Source of the DNA: DASXKD01 sp963734725
GTDB taxonomy: Bacteria; Actinomycetota; Actinomycetes; Streptosporangiales; Streptosporangiaceae
Assembly (NCBI GenBank): GCA_963734725.1
Contig: CAVTIX010000020.1
Coordinates: 434,001-498,000, forward strand
Reading direction: 5' to 3'
DNA length: 64,000 nucleotides
The notes under the pieces were generated by a model. That model was not told the DNA's origin and searched no databases. It was given only the letters and a program-made list of their open reading frames with translations. Below are positions 26,266 through 34,879 of this stretch, one piece after another. How positions within the stretch are numbered: position 1 is the stretch's first letter; each line of letters opens with the position of its first letter. Position numbers and translations under genes: made by a program.

Positions 26266-27990
26266 TCAGCCGTGGACGTAGCTGCCCGGGGCGTCGGCGA
26301 TGGCCGGATAACGCTCGCTCCCCATGGGCGGGGGGTCGGCTCGACGGCCGGCCCGCCGGCCCGCCCACCTGGCCCAGTCCTCCCACCAGGACCCGCTGTG
26401 ATGCGCCGCGGCCGACCGCCATTGCGCCGCCGTTACCGGGTAGGGCGGCTTGGCCTCCTCGTACCAGGCCTTCGGGCCCGGCGGATTCACGATTCCGGCG
26501 ATATGTCCGCCGCTGGACAGCACGTAACGGACGTCCCCGCCCAGCAGGCGTGTCGTCTTGTACGACGCGGGCCACGGCACGATGTGGTCGTTGATGGCGC
26601 CCACTACGTAGGTGTCGCTCTTGACGTCGGTCAGCGACAGCCGCTGGCCCTTCACCTCCAGCACGCCGCGGGCCAATTCGTTACGCAGGTACAGCGCGCG
26701 CAGGTAGAACGCGTGCATTGCCGCAGGCATCCGGGTGTTGTCGCTGTTCCAGGCCAGGATGTCGAAGGCCGGCGGGTCCTGGCCGAGCAGCCAGTTGGAC
26801 ACCACATAGTTGAAGATCAGGTCGTTGGGACGCAGCGCATCGAAGGTCGCGGCCATCTGGCTGCCCTCCATGACGCCGTGCTCCTGCATCTGGCGCTCCA
26901 GCCGGGACACCGTGAGCTCGTCGGTGAAGGCGCCGAGCACCCCGGGGTCGCTGTAGTCGAGCAGGGTATTGAGCAAGGTGAGCGAGCCGAGCCGCTGGTC
27001 ACCGGCACCGGCCAGGTAGGCGGCGAGCATCCCGGTGAGCGCCCCGCCGAGGCACAGCCCGACGATGTCCACCTTCGCCGCCCCGGTGACATCGGTGATC
27101 ACATCCAGCGCGGTCCTCGGGCCGTTGACGAGATAGTCGTCCAGGGTCACGCCGCTCATGCTCCGGTCCGGGTTGCGGTAGGAGATGGCGAAGACCGTGC
27201 GCTCGTGCTGGACGGCCCATTCAAGGAAGCTGCGCCCGGGGGCCAGGTCCATAATGTAGTACTTGTTGATCCACGGCGGGCTGGCCAGCATCGGGACCGA
27301 GCGGACCTGTGGCGTCTGCGGCGCGTATTGGATCAGTTCCATCAGGTCGTTGCGGAATACGACCTTGCCAGGGGTCGCGGCCAGGTTCCGGCCGATCTCG
27401 AACGGCCGGGTGTCCACCTGCCGGGGCATGCCCTTGTTGTTCCTGAGGTCGCCGAGGAAGTTCCTGGCGCCAGCCACCAGGCTCGCCCCGCCCGTGTCGA
27501 ACGCCCGCTTGAGCGCCGCGGGGTTGGTGGCGAGGTAGTTCGTCGGCGCGAGCGCGGCGACCAAGAGGTCGGACGCCAGCCGTGCCTTCGCATCGGTCGC
27601 CCGCTCGCCGCGGCCAGCGGCCAGCAGGTCGTCGGCCAGTCGCGCGGCCGCAAGGTAGGCCTGCCCGATCGCGAACAACACGGGATTTCCCCGCCATGCC
27701 GGATCCGCGAACCTCTTGTCCTTCGTGAGCGTCTTCCCGGCCGGCTCAGGCTCCCCGCCTCTACCAGCCGACCACTGCCCTGCGGCATCCGGGCCGATCC
27801 GGGCCAGGGCCGACCCGAACTGCCGGAACGCATCGGAGGTGGCGACGGGGTTCAGCGCGGCGCGCCAGCCGACGGCCAGCAGCGAACTGGTGAGGTTCAC
27901 CGGGTCCAATCTCGCGAACAAGCCCGCCTCGGGCGCAAGCGCTGCCATGGCCTCCTCGCCCGCGGCCCGTGCCGTCCCGGCGTCATCCAT
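26266..27990 (-). CDS. phaC: Polyhydroxyalkanoate synthase, class I type
   Basis: A 574-residue PHA synthase that polymerises 3-hydroxyacyl-CoA into storage polyester. The lipase-like box is GLCLGG with catalytic C313; the Asp is D468 (AINDHIVPW) and the His H496 (SSGGHIAGI). VFRNDLMELIQYAPQT and PPWINKYYIMDL are hallmark regions. Length fits class I. Upstream, on the other strand, lies AcuC; downstream lie phasin and the XRE regulator. The last 40 residues are poorly conserved and arginine-rich. No phaA or phaB gene is in the window. Confidence 0.95.
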   Translation of the reverse strand: MDDAGTARAAGEEAMAALAPEAGLFARLDPVNLTSSLLAVGWRAALNPVATSDAFRQFGSALARIGPDAAGQWSAGRGGEPEPAGKTLTKDKRFADPAWRGNPVLFAIGQAYLAAARLADDLLAAGRGERATDAKARLASDLLVAALAPTNYLATNPAALKRAFDTGGASLVAGARNFLGDLRNNKGMPRQVDTRPFEIGRNLAATPGKVVFRNDLMELIQYAPQTPQVRSVPMLASPPWINKYYIMDLAPGRSFLEWAVQHERTVFAISYRNPDRSMSGVTLDDYLVNGPRTALDVITDVTGAAKVDIVGLCLGGALTGMLAAYLAGAGDQRLGSLTLLNTLLDYSDPGVLGAFTDELTVSRLERQMQEHGVMEGSQMAATFDALRPNDLIFNYVVSNWLLGQDPPAFDILAWNSDNTRMPAAMHAFYLRALYLRNELARGVLEVKGQRLSLTDVKSDTYVVGAINDHIVPWPASYKTTRLLGGDVRYVLSSGGHIAGIVNPPGPKAWYEEAKPPYPVTAAQWRSAAAHHSGSWWEDWARWAGRRAGRRADPPPMGSERYPAIADAPGSYVHG

Positions 27991-28187
27991 GCCGTCCTCC
28001 TCGGTGCACCGTCATGCCGCGGTCAGCGGCGCGGCCGCCATTCCTGCTGACTCCCCTGGATACCGTGCTATGCCCGCACAAACAAGACGGCAAAGGCACT
28101 GGCCCGCCGATCATGCCTGCGGCTGGGCCGCTCCCCCGGGTTTGCGCGAGGATATGTGGCAAGGCGGACGGTGGAAAGGACGCGGCT

Positions 28188-29381
28188 GTGACCTGCACCC
28201 TCCATATGGCGTGGGACGACCGGCTCACCCGGTATGACTTCGGGCCGAGCCATCCGCTCGCACCGGTCCGGGTCGAGCTGACCGTCGAACTGGCGCGCGA
28301 CTTCGGCGTGCTGGACGCGGCGGGGGTGAGCGTGGCCGCACCCAAGCCCGCCGACCTGGCCGACCTGGAACTGGTACACAACGCCGACTACATCGGCATC
28401 GTCCGGCAGGCCAGTGACAGGCCGTCCGCGCTTGACCTCCGCACCCTGTTCCGGTATGGGCTCGGCACTCCGGACGACCCGGTGTTCCCCGGCATGCACG
28501 AGGCGTCCGCGCTGGTCGCCGGCGCGACGCTGGCGGCGGCACGGGCGGTCTGGACCGGAGCAGCCGAGCACGGGGCCAATATCGCGGGCGGCCTGCATCA
28601 CGCCATGGCCGGCAACGCCAGCGGGTTCTGCGTGTACAACGACCCGGCGATCGCCATCAAGTGGCTGCTCAATCAGGGCGTCGAACGGGTGGCCTATGTC
28701 GACATCGACGTGCACCATGGCGACGGTGTGCAGGCAGCGTTCTGGGCTGATCCACGCGTGCTGACGATCAGCCTGCACGAGCATCCAGCCACCCTGTTTC
28801 CCGGGACCGGCCTGCCCACAGAGATCGGCGCAGCCGGCGCTGAGGGCAGCGCGGTGAACGTGGCGCTGCCCGCCGGTACTCGCGACGCGGGCTGGCTGCG
28901 CGCCTTCCATGCGACGGTGCCGCAGTTGCTGCGCGCGTTCCGGCCGCAGGTGCTGGTGAGCCAGCACGGCTGTGACACGCACTGGAGCGACCCGCTAGCC
29001 AACCTGCAGCTGACCATCGACGCTCAGCGGGCCGCCCACGCCGCGATCCACCAGCTGGCTCACGAGACCGCGGGCGGGCGCTGGCTGGCGACCGGGGGCG
29101 GCGGCTATTCACTGGTCGAGGTGGTGCCCCGGACCTGGACCCACCTGCTCGCGGAGGCGGCAGGCAACCCGATCGACCCGCAGGCGGCAACACCCGGAAC
29201 ATGGCGCGAGTACGTGCAGCGACGCACCGGGCAGACGGCGCCCGGGTCGATGACCGAGGGGCAGCCGGGCGCGTTCATCTCGTTCGACTCTGGATACGAC
29301 CCTGCTGAGCCCGTCGACCGGGCGATCATGGCCACCAGGAACGCGGTCTTCCCGCTGCACGGCCTGATGCCGTTCCACTAG
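28188..29381 (+). CDS. acuC: AcuC/class I histone-deacetylase-like deacetylase
   Basis: A 397-residue zinc deacetylase. The catalytic parts are GGLHHAMAGNASGFCVYND, YVDIDVHHGDGVQAAF and LATGGGGYSLVEVVPRTW. AcuC proteins remove acetyl groups from acetyl-CoA synthetase and similar enzymes and so reverse the work of Pat-type acetyltransferases, one of which lies 3.5 kb away; an acyl-CoA synthetase of the target class lies at 56813. GTG 28188 follows GGAAAGGA; ATG 28206 is an alternative. It diverges from phaC. Confidence 0.93.
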   Translation: MTCTLHMAWDDRLTRYDFGPSHPLAPVRVELTVELARDFGVLDAAGVSVAAPKPADLADLELVHNADYIGIVRQASDRPSALDLRTLFRYGLGTPDDPVFPGMHEASALVAGATLAAARAVWTGAAEHGANIAGGLHHAMAGNASGFCVYNDPAIAIKWLLNQGVERVAYVDIDVHHGDGVQAAFWADPRVLTISLHEHPATLFPGTGLPTEIGAAGAEGSAVNVALPAGTRDAGWLRAFHATVPQLLRAFRPQVLVSQHGCDTHWSDPLANLQLTIDAQRAAHAAIHQLAHETAGGRWLATGGGGYSLVEVVPRTWTHLLAEAAGNPIDPQAATPGTWREYVQRRTGQTAPGSMTEGQPGAFISFDSGYDPAEPVDRAIMATRNAVFPLHGLMPFH

Positions 29382-29910
29382 GCAATCCGGGCAGAGTGTC
29401 CCCGGCCCCTCTCGCGCCGGGGGGCGCGTCCCGGCCGGGCGGCTCGCCCGCCTGGTCCGCCAGCAAGGCAGCGACGCGTCGCAACAGCGACCTGATGGTC
29501 GCCGAGGCGACCCGCCGCAGCACGATCTGGTCCAGCTCCTCCCCCAGGCCACCCAGCGGCGGGCGGTAGACGCCGGCGATACGCAAGATCCCTCGGCCCT
29601 GGTCGTCCTTGCCGAGCATCAGGTTTGCATCCAGCACCGGAAACAGCCGGCCCATGAGCCCCGTCGCCTCCCAGCGCAACGGGACCAGCACGCTATCGTC
29701 ACGGCACACCGGGTCCAGCAGGCTCACCTGAACGAGCTTGGACATGCCCGGCACGCCACCAAGCGGGCCAACTCGGATCTGGCCGGCCAGCCCGTCGGCA
29801 TAGGCATCCTGCGATATCCCGTCCAGCCGGTTTCCATGGGTCAGCAGCAGGAACTGGTCCCTGGCGGCAGGGAAATCGAGGTCCAGTGTGACCGCCTGAT
29901 CCGCGAACAT
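29326..29910 (-). CDS. SRPBCC-like hypothetical protein
   Basis: About 194 residues from ATG 29910 (another ATG is at 29928). The core VPLRWEATGLMGRLFPVLDA then GVYRPPLGGLGEELDQIVL matches a common uncharacterised actinobacterial protein with a polyketide-cyclase-like fold. The C-terminal 50 residues look like read-through, and the gene's 3' end overlaps acuC by 56 bases tail to tail. A DevR-like box is centred 42.5 bases before ATG 29910, the position expected for an activator of a leaderless transcript. Confidence 0.7.
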   Translation of the reverse strand: MFADQAVTLDLDFPAARDQFLLLTHGNRLDGISQDAYADGLAGQIRVGPLGGVPGMSKLVQVSLLDPVCRDDSVLVPLRWEATGLMGRLFPVLDANLMLGKDDQGRGILRIAGVYRPPLGGLGEELDQIVLRRVASATIRSLLRRVAALLADQAGEPPGRDAPPGARGAGDTLPGLPSGTASGRAAGRPRSWWP

Positions 29911-29944
29911 GCCCCCAGTCATGCACACCCGGCGGCCCTTACCC

Positions 29945-29960
29945 AGGGACTTTCGACCCT
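29945..29960. promoter_or_regulatory. DevR/DosR-like operator, right half degenerate
   Basis: AGGGACTTTCGACCCT has a perfect left half (GGGACTTT) of the DosR box; the right half is CGACCC instead of AGTCCC. It sits in front of the 29910 gene. If that gene is transcribed from its ATG, the box is centred at -42.5. Confidence 0.5.
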
Positions 29961-29977
29961 AGTTACGGGCTAGCACG

Positions 29978-30009
29978 CCGCGGGCCTGGGCCACCGATGG
30001 CCCCCGCGG
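29978..30009 (-). terminator. Hairpin after the USP gene
   Basis: A GGGCCA/TGGCCC stem with a CCGA loop is extended, after a three-base bulge, by CCGCGG on both sides. It lies just downstream of the stop at 30028. There is no U-run, as usual for GC-rich actinobacteria. Confidence 0.5.
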
Positions 30010-30027
30010 CCGCAACGGCCGACCCGG

Positions 30028-30513
30028 TTAAGAGACGGCCACCGGTGTGTTGACAACCGGAGGGAACGCGCCTGCGGTCGCGGTGATGATCACCAGCGGG
30101 CACCGGGCGCTCCGCATGCAGGCGCGGATGACCGGACCGGCCGGCCGCCCGGCAAGGCGCGTGTCAGCCGCCCCCAGCACCAGCAGGCTCGCCCCCTGGG
30201 AGCGCTGCACCAGGACCCGCTCCGCCGTTCCTTCGGCAAGTTCGGCGGTGATGCCGGGGGGAATCTCGATGCCGTAGGCGCCGCGCATGACCGCAGCGAG
30301 CACACTCTGGGCCCGGCGCCGTTCCTGTCCGCTCACCGTGCTATCGCCAAGAATGGCATAGGAAGCGCGGCGGACCGCCGGCTCCCAGGCGTGCACCACA
30401 TGCAGCTTGGCGCGGCGGAGCCGCGCCTCGGCCGCCGCCCAGCGCAGCGCCGCCATGGACGCTGCCGACTGGTGCACACCGACGATGATCTGCTGCGGGG
30501 CAGGCTCAATCAC
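30028..30513 (-). CDS. Universal stress protein
   Basis: A 161-residue USP domain. The N-terminal strand is QQIIVGVHQSAASMAALRWA and the C-terminal part LLVLGAADTRLAGRPAGPVI with CPLVIIT. The glycine-rich ATP motif is altered (GAADTRLAGRPAGPV instead of G-x2-G-x9-G-S), so ATP binding is doubtful. GTG 30513 is chosen for GGAGG 7 bases upstream. A perfect DevR-type box lies 61 bases before the start. Confidence 0.88.
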   Translation of the reverse strand: MIEPAPQQIIVGVHQSAASMAALRWAAAEARLRRAKLHVVHAWEPAVRRASYAILGDSTVSGQERRRAQSVLAAVMRGAYGIEIPPGITAELAEGTAERVLVQRSQGASLLVLGAADTRLAGRPAGPVIRACMRSARCPLVIITATAGAFPPVVNTPVAVS

Positions 30514-30573
30514 GACAGCCTCCAGACATACGGGGTACAGCGAACACTCTTGTCCGCCTCGGTCCGCCCGACA

Positions 30574-30589
30574 AGGGACGAAGGTCCCT
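30574..30589. promoter_or_regulatory. Perfect DevR/DosR-type operator before the USP gene
   Basis: AGGGACGAAGGTCCCT is a perfect inverted repeat with 6-base arms and a 4-base centre, matching the core of the mycobacterial DosR box (GGGACT-WW-AGTCCC). Its centre is about 68 bases before GTG 30513. Confidence 0.75.
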
Positions 30590-30660
30590 ATGCGGCGAAA
30601 ATCACCCGGTCTGGCAACACAAATCACCCGGCCATGGGAATGGAGTTATGGCAAAGGTGG

Positions 30661-31011
30661 CTACTGCGGGTCGCCGCGCAGGTGGGCCTCGGCCACCCGC
30701 TTGGGCACGCACATCCGCCATGCGTCGACGACAAGCTCGGCAAGTTCCGCCTCGTCCAGCATGGCGAGCCGGGCACGGACCCAGTTGTAGCGCTCGTCGG
30801 AGCGCACCGGCATGAGAAACTTGCCCGGCTCGCTGGCGACCAGCGCTGCGCGTTCCTCCTTGGGGAAGCCGAAGCCGAGCAGTTCCTCATCCGGCGAGAT
30901 GGACAGGAACACGATCCGGCCCACCCGGAACTTGACGTAGTCCCGCACCAGGGCCTCATAGGCACGGGGCAGCGCCAGGGCCAGCCGGCGCACGTCATGT
31001 GCTGTCGCCAT
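30661..31011 (-). CDS. MmcQ/YjbR family protein
   Basis: A 116-residue protein of the MmcQ/YjbR (CyaY-like fold) family. Typical parts are VRRLALALPRAYEALVRDYV, FLSISPDEELLGFGFPKEER and ERYNWVRARLAMLDEAEL. These are described as DNA-binding-like proteins of unknown role. It follows the epimerase gene on the same strand after only 5 bases, so the two form an operon. Confidence 0.88.
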   Translation of the reverse strand: MATAHDVRRLALALPRAYEALVRDYVKFRVGRIVFLSISPDEELLGFGFPKEERAALVASEPGKFLMPVRSDERYNWVRARLAMLDEAELAELVVDAWRMCVPKRVAEAHLRGDPQ

Positions 31012-31016
31012 GCCGG

Positions 31017-32012
31017 TCAGCCCTCCGGCCGCCAGGCCCGGGCCAGCTTGTCGCTCAGCGCGTCAACCCCGGCGTCGATCCGCTGCCGGGCGCCATCCTC
31101 GTCGTGCCAGCCGACGATCTCACGGGCGCCCTGCTCGAACGGGATCACCGCCCGGTAGCCCGGCGCCACGCTGCGCAGCTTGGCGTTGTCGAACACCATG
31201 GAGTGCGCCTTGTCGCCGAGCAGGCCCACGCCCCAGTCGGGATCGGCCGCGGCGATCACGTCCGAGGGCACGTGGACGATGTCCGCCTCGGCCCCTGCGG
31301 CGGCCGCCAGGGCATGGGTGATCTGGTCCCAGGTGAGCACGTCGTCGGAGGTGATGTGGAAGCTCTCACCGAGGGTGCGGGGGTGCCCGAGCAGTGGCAC
31401 GAAGCCCTGCGCGAAGTCCGCGTGGTGGGTCAGCGTCCACAGCGAGGTGCCGTCGCCGTGCACGATGACCGGCTTGCCCCGCCGCATCCGGGCCACGGCG
31501 GTCCAGCCCCCGTGTAGCGGCACGCTTGTCTTGTCGTAGGTGTGCGACGGCCGGATGATTGTGGCCGGAAAGCCCTCGTCGCGGTAGGCCGCTCGGAGGA
31601 GCTCCTCGCAGGCGATCTTGTCCCGGGAGTACTGCCAGAACGGGTTGCGCAGCGGGGTGGACTCGACCACGGGCACCCGCGAGGGCGGCGTCTGGTACGC
31701 CGAGGCGGAGCTGATGAACATGAACTGCCCGGCCCGGCCGCGGAAGGCGTCGATGTCAGCCTGCACGTGGCCGGGCGTGTAGGCGATCCAGTCCACCACC
31801 GCGTCGAACTCGCGGGCGCCCAGCGCGTCCCGCACGCTGGCCGGGTCCCGGGCGTCGCCGCGCAGAATGGTCGCCTCCGGGGGCGGCGGGCGGTCGGTGC
31901 TCTGGCCGCGGTTGAGCAGGAACAGGTCGATGCCGCGCTCGACCGCCAGCCACGAGCACGCGGAGCTGATGATCCCGGTGCCGCCGAGGAATAGGACACG
32001 CAAACCTGGCAT
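31017..32012 (-). CDS. NAD-dependent epimerase/dehydratase family protein
   Basis: A 331-residue extended SDR. The Rossmann loop is LFLGGTGIISSACSWLA (GGTGxI), followed by FISSASAYQ and the catalytic YSRDK. The later part (GTSLWTLTHHADFAQGFVPL) resembles plant CSP41 or isoflavone-reductase-like bacterial proteins. Substrate is probably a nucleotide sugar or a small aromatic. First gene of an operon with the MmcQ-like gene. Confidence 0.9.
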   Translation of the reverse strand: MPGLRVLFLGGTGIISSACSWLAVERGIDLFLLNRGQSTDRPPPPEATILRGDARDPASVRDALGAREFDAVVDWIAYTPGHVQADIDAFRGRAGQFMFISSASAYQTPPSRVPVVESTPLRNPFWQYSRDKIACEELLRAAYRDEGFPATIIRPSHTYDKTSVPLHGGWTAVARMRRGKPVIVHGDGTSLWTLTHHADFAQGFVPLLGHPRTLGESFHITSDDVLTWDQITHALAAAAGAEADIVHVPSDVIAAADPDWGVGLLGDKAHSMVFDNAKLRSVAPGYRAVIPFEQGAREIVGWHDEDGARQRIDAGVDALSDKLARAWRPEG

Positions 32013-32062
32013 GGGCTCACCCTAAGGTGCGCCCAGGACAGCGCGCCCGGGCACCGGACGGC

Positions 32063-32100
32063 CGGATGGCGGTCCCTGCCCTTGGAGGGACCGCTATCCG
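32063..32100 (-). terminator. 15-bp hairpin between cytochrome b and the epimerase gene
   Basis: Arms 32063-32077 and 32086-32100 pair over 15 bases with one mismatch that is a G-U pair in one RNA strand. The loop is 8 bases. It lies 20 bases after the cytochrome b stop and probably ends that transcript. It also contains GGTCCCT/AGGGACC, the DevR half-site sequence, but with too wide a spacer for a box. Confidence 0.55.
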
Positions 32101-32120
32101 ACTATGGCGCCGCGGAGCGG

Positions 32121-34000
32121 CTATGCCGACTGGCCCGCGGCAGCGGAACCGACCGGGTGTTCCGCGGCATCCGGGCCTCCGCCGTCACCCGCGCCGTCCC
32201 GGCTGGACCGCCAGATCAGCCGGTGCACCGGGATCAGCCGGGGGATGTCGCGCAGGCCCGGGATGAACGGGACGGCGAGCAGCAGCAGCGTGGCGATGCC
32301 GGTCAGGTAGACCGCCCAGACGTCCACGTCGGGCGAGTTGTTGAACGGCGCCACGTGGTACCAGAGCTGGTACAGCCACAGCCAGGGCTGGCCGGGGTAG
32401 CTGCCGGTCTCGTTCATGACGCCCCACTGGTCGCCGGTCAGGTGCATGGACTGTGCCAGGTTGGCGTAGTACTGGCCGTCGGCGATGAACAGCAGCGGCT
32501 TGGTGTAGTCGGTGCCGTAGAACTGCCGCTGGGCCAGCAGGTCGGTGTCGAGGGCGCCGCTGCGGGCCATGGTCAGCTCGCCGGACATCATCGCCGGCAC
32601 GGGCCCGTCGTTGGCAGCCGGCACTACCGGGTTCCCGTTGACAAACCTGACCTTCGTGACCGCGTTGCCGTAGACGGTGGCCCACTTCTGCTGCTGGGCG
32701 GGGGTGGCGCTGTTGTAGCGCGCCAGGGCGGCGCCGACCGGGTGGTCGGTCGCGGCGAGCGTGGACAGCGGCGACAGCACGAAAACCTGAGCGGCGTCGA
32801 TGGGCTGGGTGACGCCGGCCAGCGTCTGCCAGTTGACCGGCCCCACCTGTTGCACGGCGGCGGTCCCGTTGTTGTACGGCGGGCCGTACGAGGCGGCGAG
32901 CGCCGTCCCGTTCAGTTCGGCAGCGGCGGTACCGAGGAAGTCGGCCGGGGCGACCTTGGCCCAGGTCTGCACGCTCACCGGCGGCACGTTCGGCGAGGAG
33001 AGCACGCCGGCCATGATCAGCACCAGGGCGAGCGCGATCGCGGTGGCGATCGTGCCTTCCTTGAGGATGTCGTAGCGGCGGGTCGGCCCGCGCCAGGGCG
33101 CCGCGTCGGCCTCCTTGGCGGCCTTGCGCGCGGCCCGGTCTCGCCAGCCGATCCGCTTGACAGGCAGCGGGTGGCTGACCCCGCGCACCCGGACCAGCAG
33201 CACATGCGCGCCCACCAGCGCGATCAGGATGATGGGGATGAGCACCACGTGCCACAGCAGCATCTGGCCGAAGTTCATCACGTTGAAGAACGCGCCCACG
33301 CCGGTGGCGTTGAACGCGTCCTTGCCGTTGGTCGCGATCCACTGGGAGTCGAAGTTCTGCTGCGACAGATAACCGGTGAAGCACTCCACGATCGAGGCGC
33401 CGAACGCGACCACGCCGGTGATCCAGGTCAGCGCCCGGCGCCCGCGCCAGGCGGCCATCCAGAACTTGCCCCACAGATGGATGACCATGAACGCCATGAA
33501 CAGCTCGACGCTCCACAGGTGCGTGCTGTTGAAGACATGGCCGACCGGGTTCGTGTGCCACCAGTCGGTGCCGCCGAGCGCGATCGCGAACCCGGACACG
33601 ATGGCCAGGCCCAGCGCGGCCAGCGTGGCCACCCCGAACACGTAAACCCAGGACGCGACGTAGGCGGGCTGCCGGTCGGGCAGCAGCTTCCGCGGCGGGA
33701 GCACGCGCAACGCCCACCGCCTGACCCTGCTGGTCCACATGCGCGCGTCGGAATCGTCGCCCAGGTTCGCGGCCCACGCACCCTGTGGCGCGGTGTCGGG
33801 CGGCACCTCGGCAGGCGCGGGCGCCAGGCGGCGCACATGGGGGAAGGGCAGCAGCAACGCCGCTCCGAAGATCACGACCATGACGGCGATCACCACAAGG
33901 TTCGCGACCGAGATCTCAAAGATCGACCAGTGCAGATAGGTACCAGGCTGATTCAGGTCAATGGCAGCGACGCGGGGGCTGCCATAAGCGCGGTATTCAT
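32121..34000 (-). CDS. Unusual cytochrome b-type membrane protein, frameshifted at the N-terminus
   Basis: The intact frame begins at GTG 33896 (591 codons). It has cytochrome b helices with two His pairs: H126/H140 (STHLWSVELF...VIHLW) and H216/H231 (LLWHVVL...GAHVLL), so two b hemes. Instead of the normal C-terminal domain it carries a roughly 220-residue outside domain and one last helix. Upstream of 33896 the frame still reads INQPGTY-type sequence (LNQPGTYLHWSIFEISVANL). ATG 34000 has an excellent GGAGGA site but is one base out of phase; one more C in the run at 33974-33978 would join them as MNTALMAAPRVAAIDLNQPG. Sequencing error or true mutation. No Rieske or cytochrome c gene is nearby. 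Confidence 0.85.
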
Positions 34001-34100
34001 CGATGCTCCTCCGAAGACGCGAACCGCTATAGGCGCGAAGGCTTTAGGTGAGAATCTGCGCGCTGGCCAGTGGCCAGTAGGGCGGACCGGCACACGAGCG

Positions 34101-34116
34101 CGGGACCTAAGTCCCA
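34101..34116. promoter_or_regulatory. DevR/DosR-type operator before cytochrome b
   Basis: CGGGACCTAAGTCCCA contains a perfect GGGAC/GTCCC pair with the A/T-containing centre CTAA, very close to the mycobacterial consensus including the trailing AA. The centre is 108 bases before ATG 34000. Confidence 0.75.
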
Positions 34117-34120
34117 AGGT

Positions 34121-34167
34121 AACGCCGAACGCGCCCTTCGCCGGGGGCGAGGGGCGCGTTCGGCGTT
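34121..34167 (-). terminator. Perfect 16-bp hairpin after the cytochrome b partner gene
   Basis: Arms 34121-34136 and 34152-34167 are perfect inverted repeats (AACGCCGAACGCGCCC and its complement) with a 15-base loop. It lies 10 bases after the stop of the gene at 34178 and directly before the cytochrome b operator, so it separates two DevR-linked transcription units. Confidence 0.75.
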
Positions 34168-34177
34168 AGCGAGCAGG

Positions 34178-34768
34178 TCAGGCGTTCGTCGCGACCTTGG
34201 TAGCAACCTTCGGGAACATTTCGGTCTGCGGGGTGGTCCGGCGCAGGTGCCAGAAGCCCAGGCCGGACAGGATCAGGAACACGACCGCCGAGCCAAGGGC
34301 CACGAAGGCGGAGATCAGCATGATCTGGCCCATCTGCCACCACCCGTAGGCGTTCAGCAGCAGACCGCGCAGCGTCTCGCCGCGGAAGAGGGTCTGCACC
34401 TGCTGCGCGAGCGCGGTGTTCTTCGGCTGCGCCAGCGACTTGGCCGACAGCTGCGAGTAGGTCTGGCCACCGCCGATCTTGACCAGGTGCACGGCGATGA
34501 AGTGGTCCGCGTAGGTCTGCGCCTGCGCGCCGGTGGTCATGAGCTGGCCGCCGTACTGGTTCATCGCGGCGGCGTCAGCAGCCGGCAGCTCTTTGATCGG
34601 GGCGCTGTTCGCCGGCGGGAACACGATCTTCTGGGCGGCCAGCTGGGTGTGCACGTCGTTGCTGATAACCGAGTGCCCCCAGAGCAGCAGCCCGCCGCCG
34701 ATCGCCAAGACGACCGCGAGCACCAGGCCCGCCGTGGTCGCCAGTGCGTCAAATGTCCTTCTGCGCAT
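34178..34768 (-). CDS. Two-helix membrane protein, likely partner of cytochrome b
   Basis: A 196-residue protein with a helix at residues 12-32 (LVLAVVLAIGGGLLLWGHSV), an outside domain (NDVHTQLAAQKIVFPPANSA; MNQYGGQLMTTGAQAQTYAD) and a second helix near residue 155 (IMLISAFVALGSAVVFLILS). I recognise no named family. The start ATG 34768 has GGAGG 10 bases upstream. It lies next to the unusual cytochrome b, is read in the same direction, and has its own DevR-like boxes, so both probably serve one membrane redox complex. Confidence 0.7.
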   Translation of the reverse strand: MRRRTFDALATTAGLVLAVVLAIGGGLLLWGHSVISNDVHTQLAAQKIVFPPANSAPIKELPAADAAAMNQYGGQLMTTGAQAQTYADHFIAVHLVKIGGGQTYSQLSAKSLAQPKNTALAQQVQTLFRGETLRGLLLNAYGWWQMGQIMLISAFVALGSAVVFLILSGLGFWHLRRTTPQTEMFPKVATKVATNA

Positions 34769-34879
34769 TTCGATGCCTCCTTGCATCCGCCGGGCCTGCA
34801 GTCCGGCCGAAATACTTTTCGTTGCGTTTAGCCTCACGCGCGCGCGGCCCTGCCAGCAGGGCCTCAGGTCTCGCCTCGG

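Noticed and set aside
32071..32097. GGTCCCT...AGGGACC as a DevR operator for the epimerase gene
   Set aside because: The half-sites point outwards with an 8-base spacer and are part of a longer 15-bp hairpin, better explained as a terminator.
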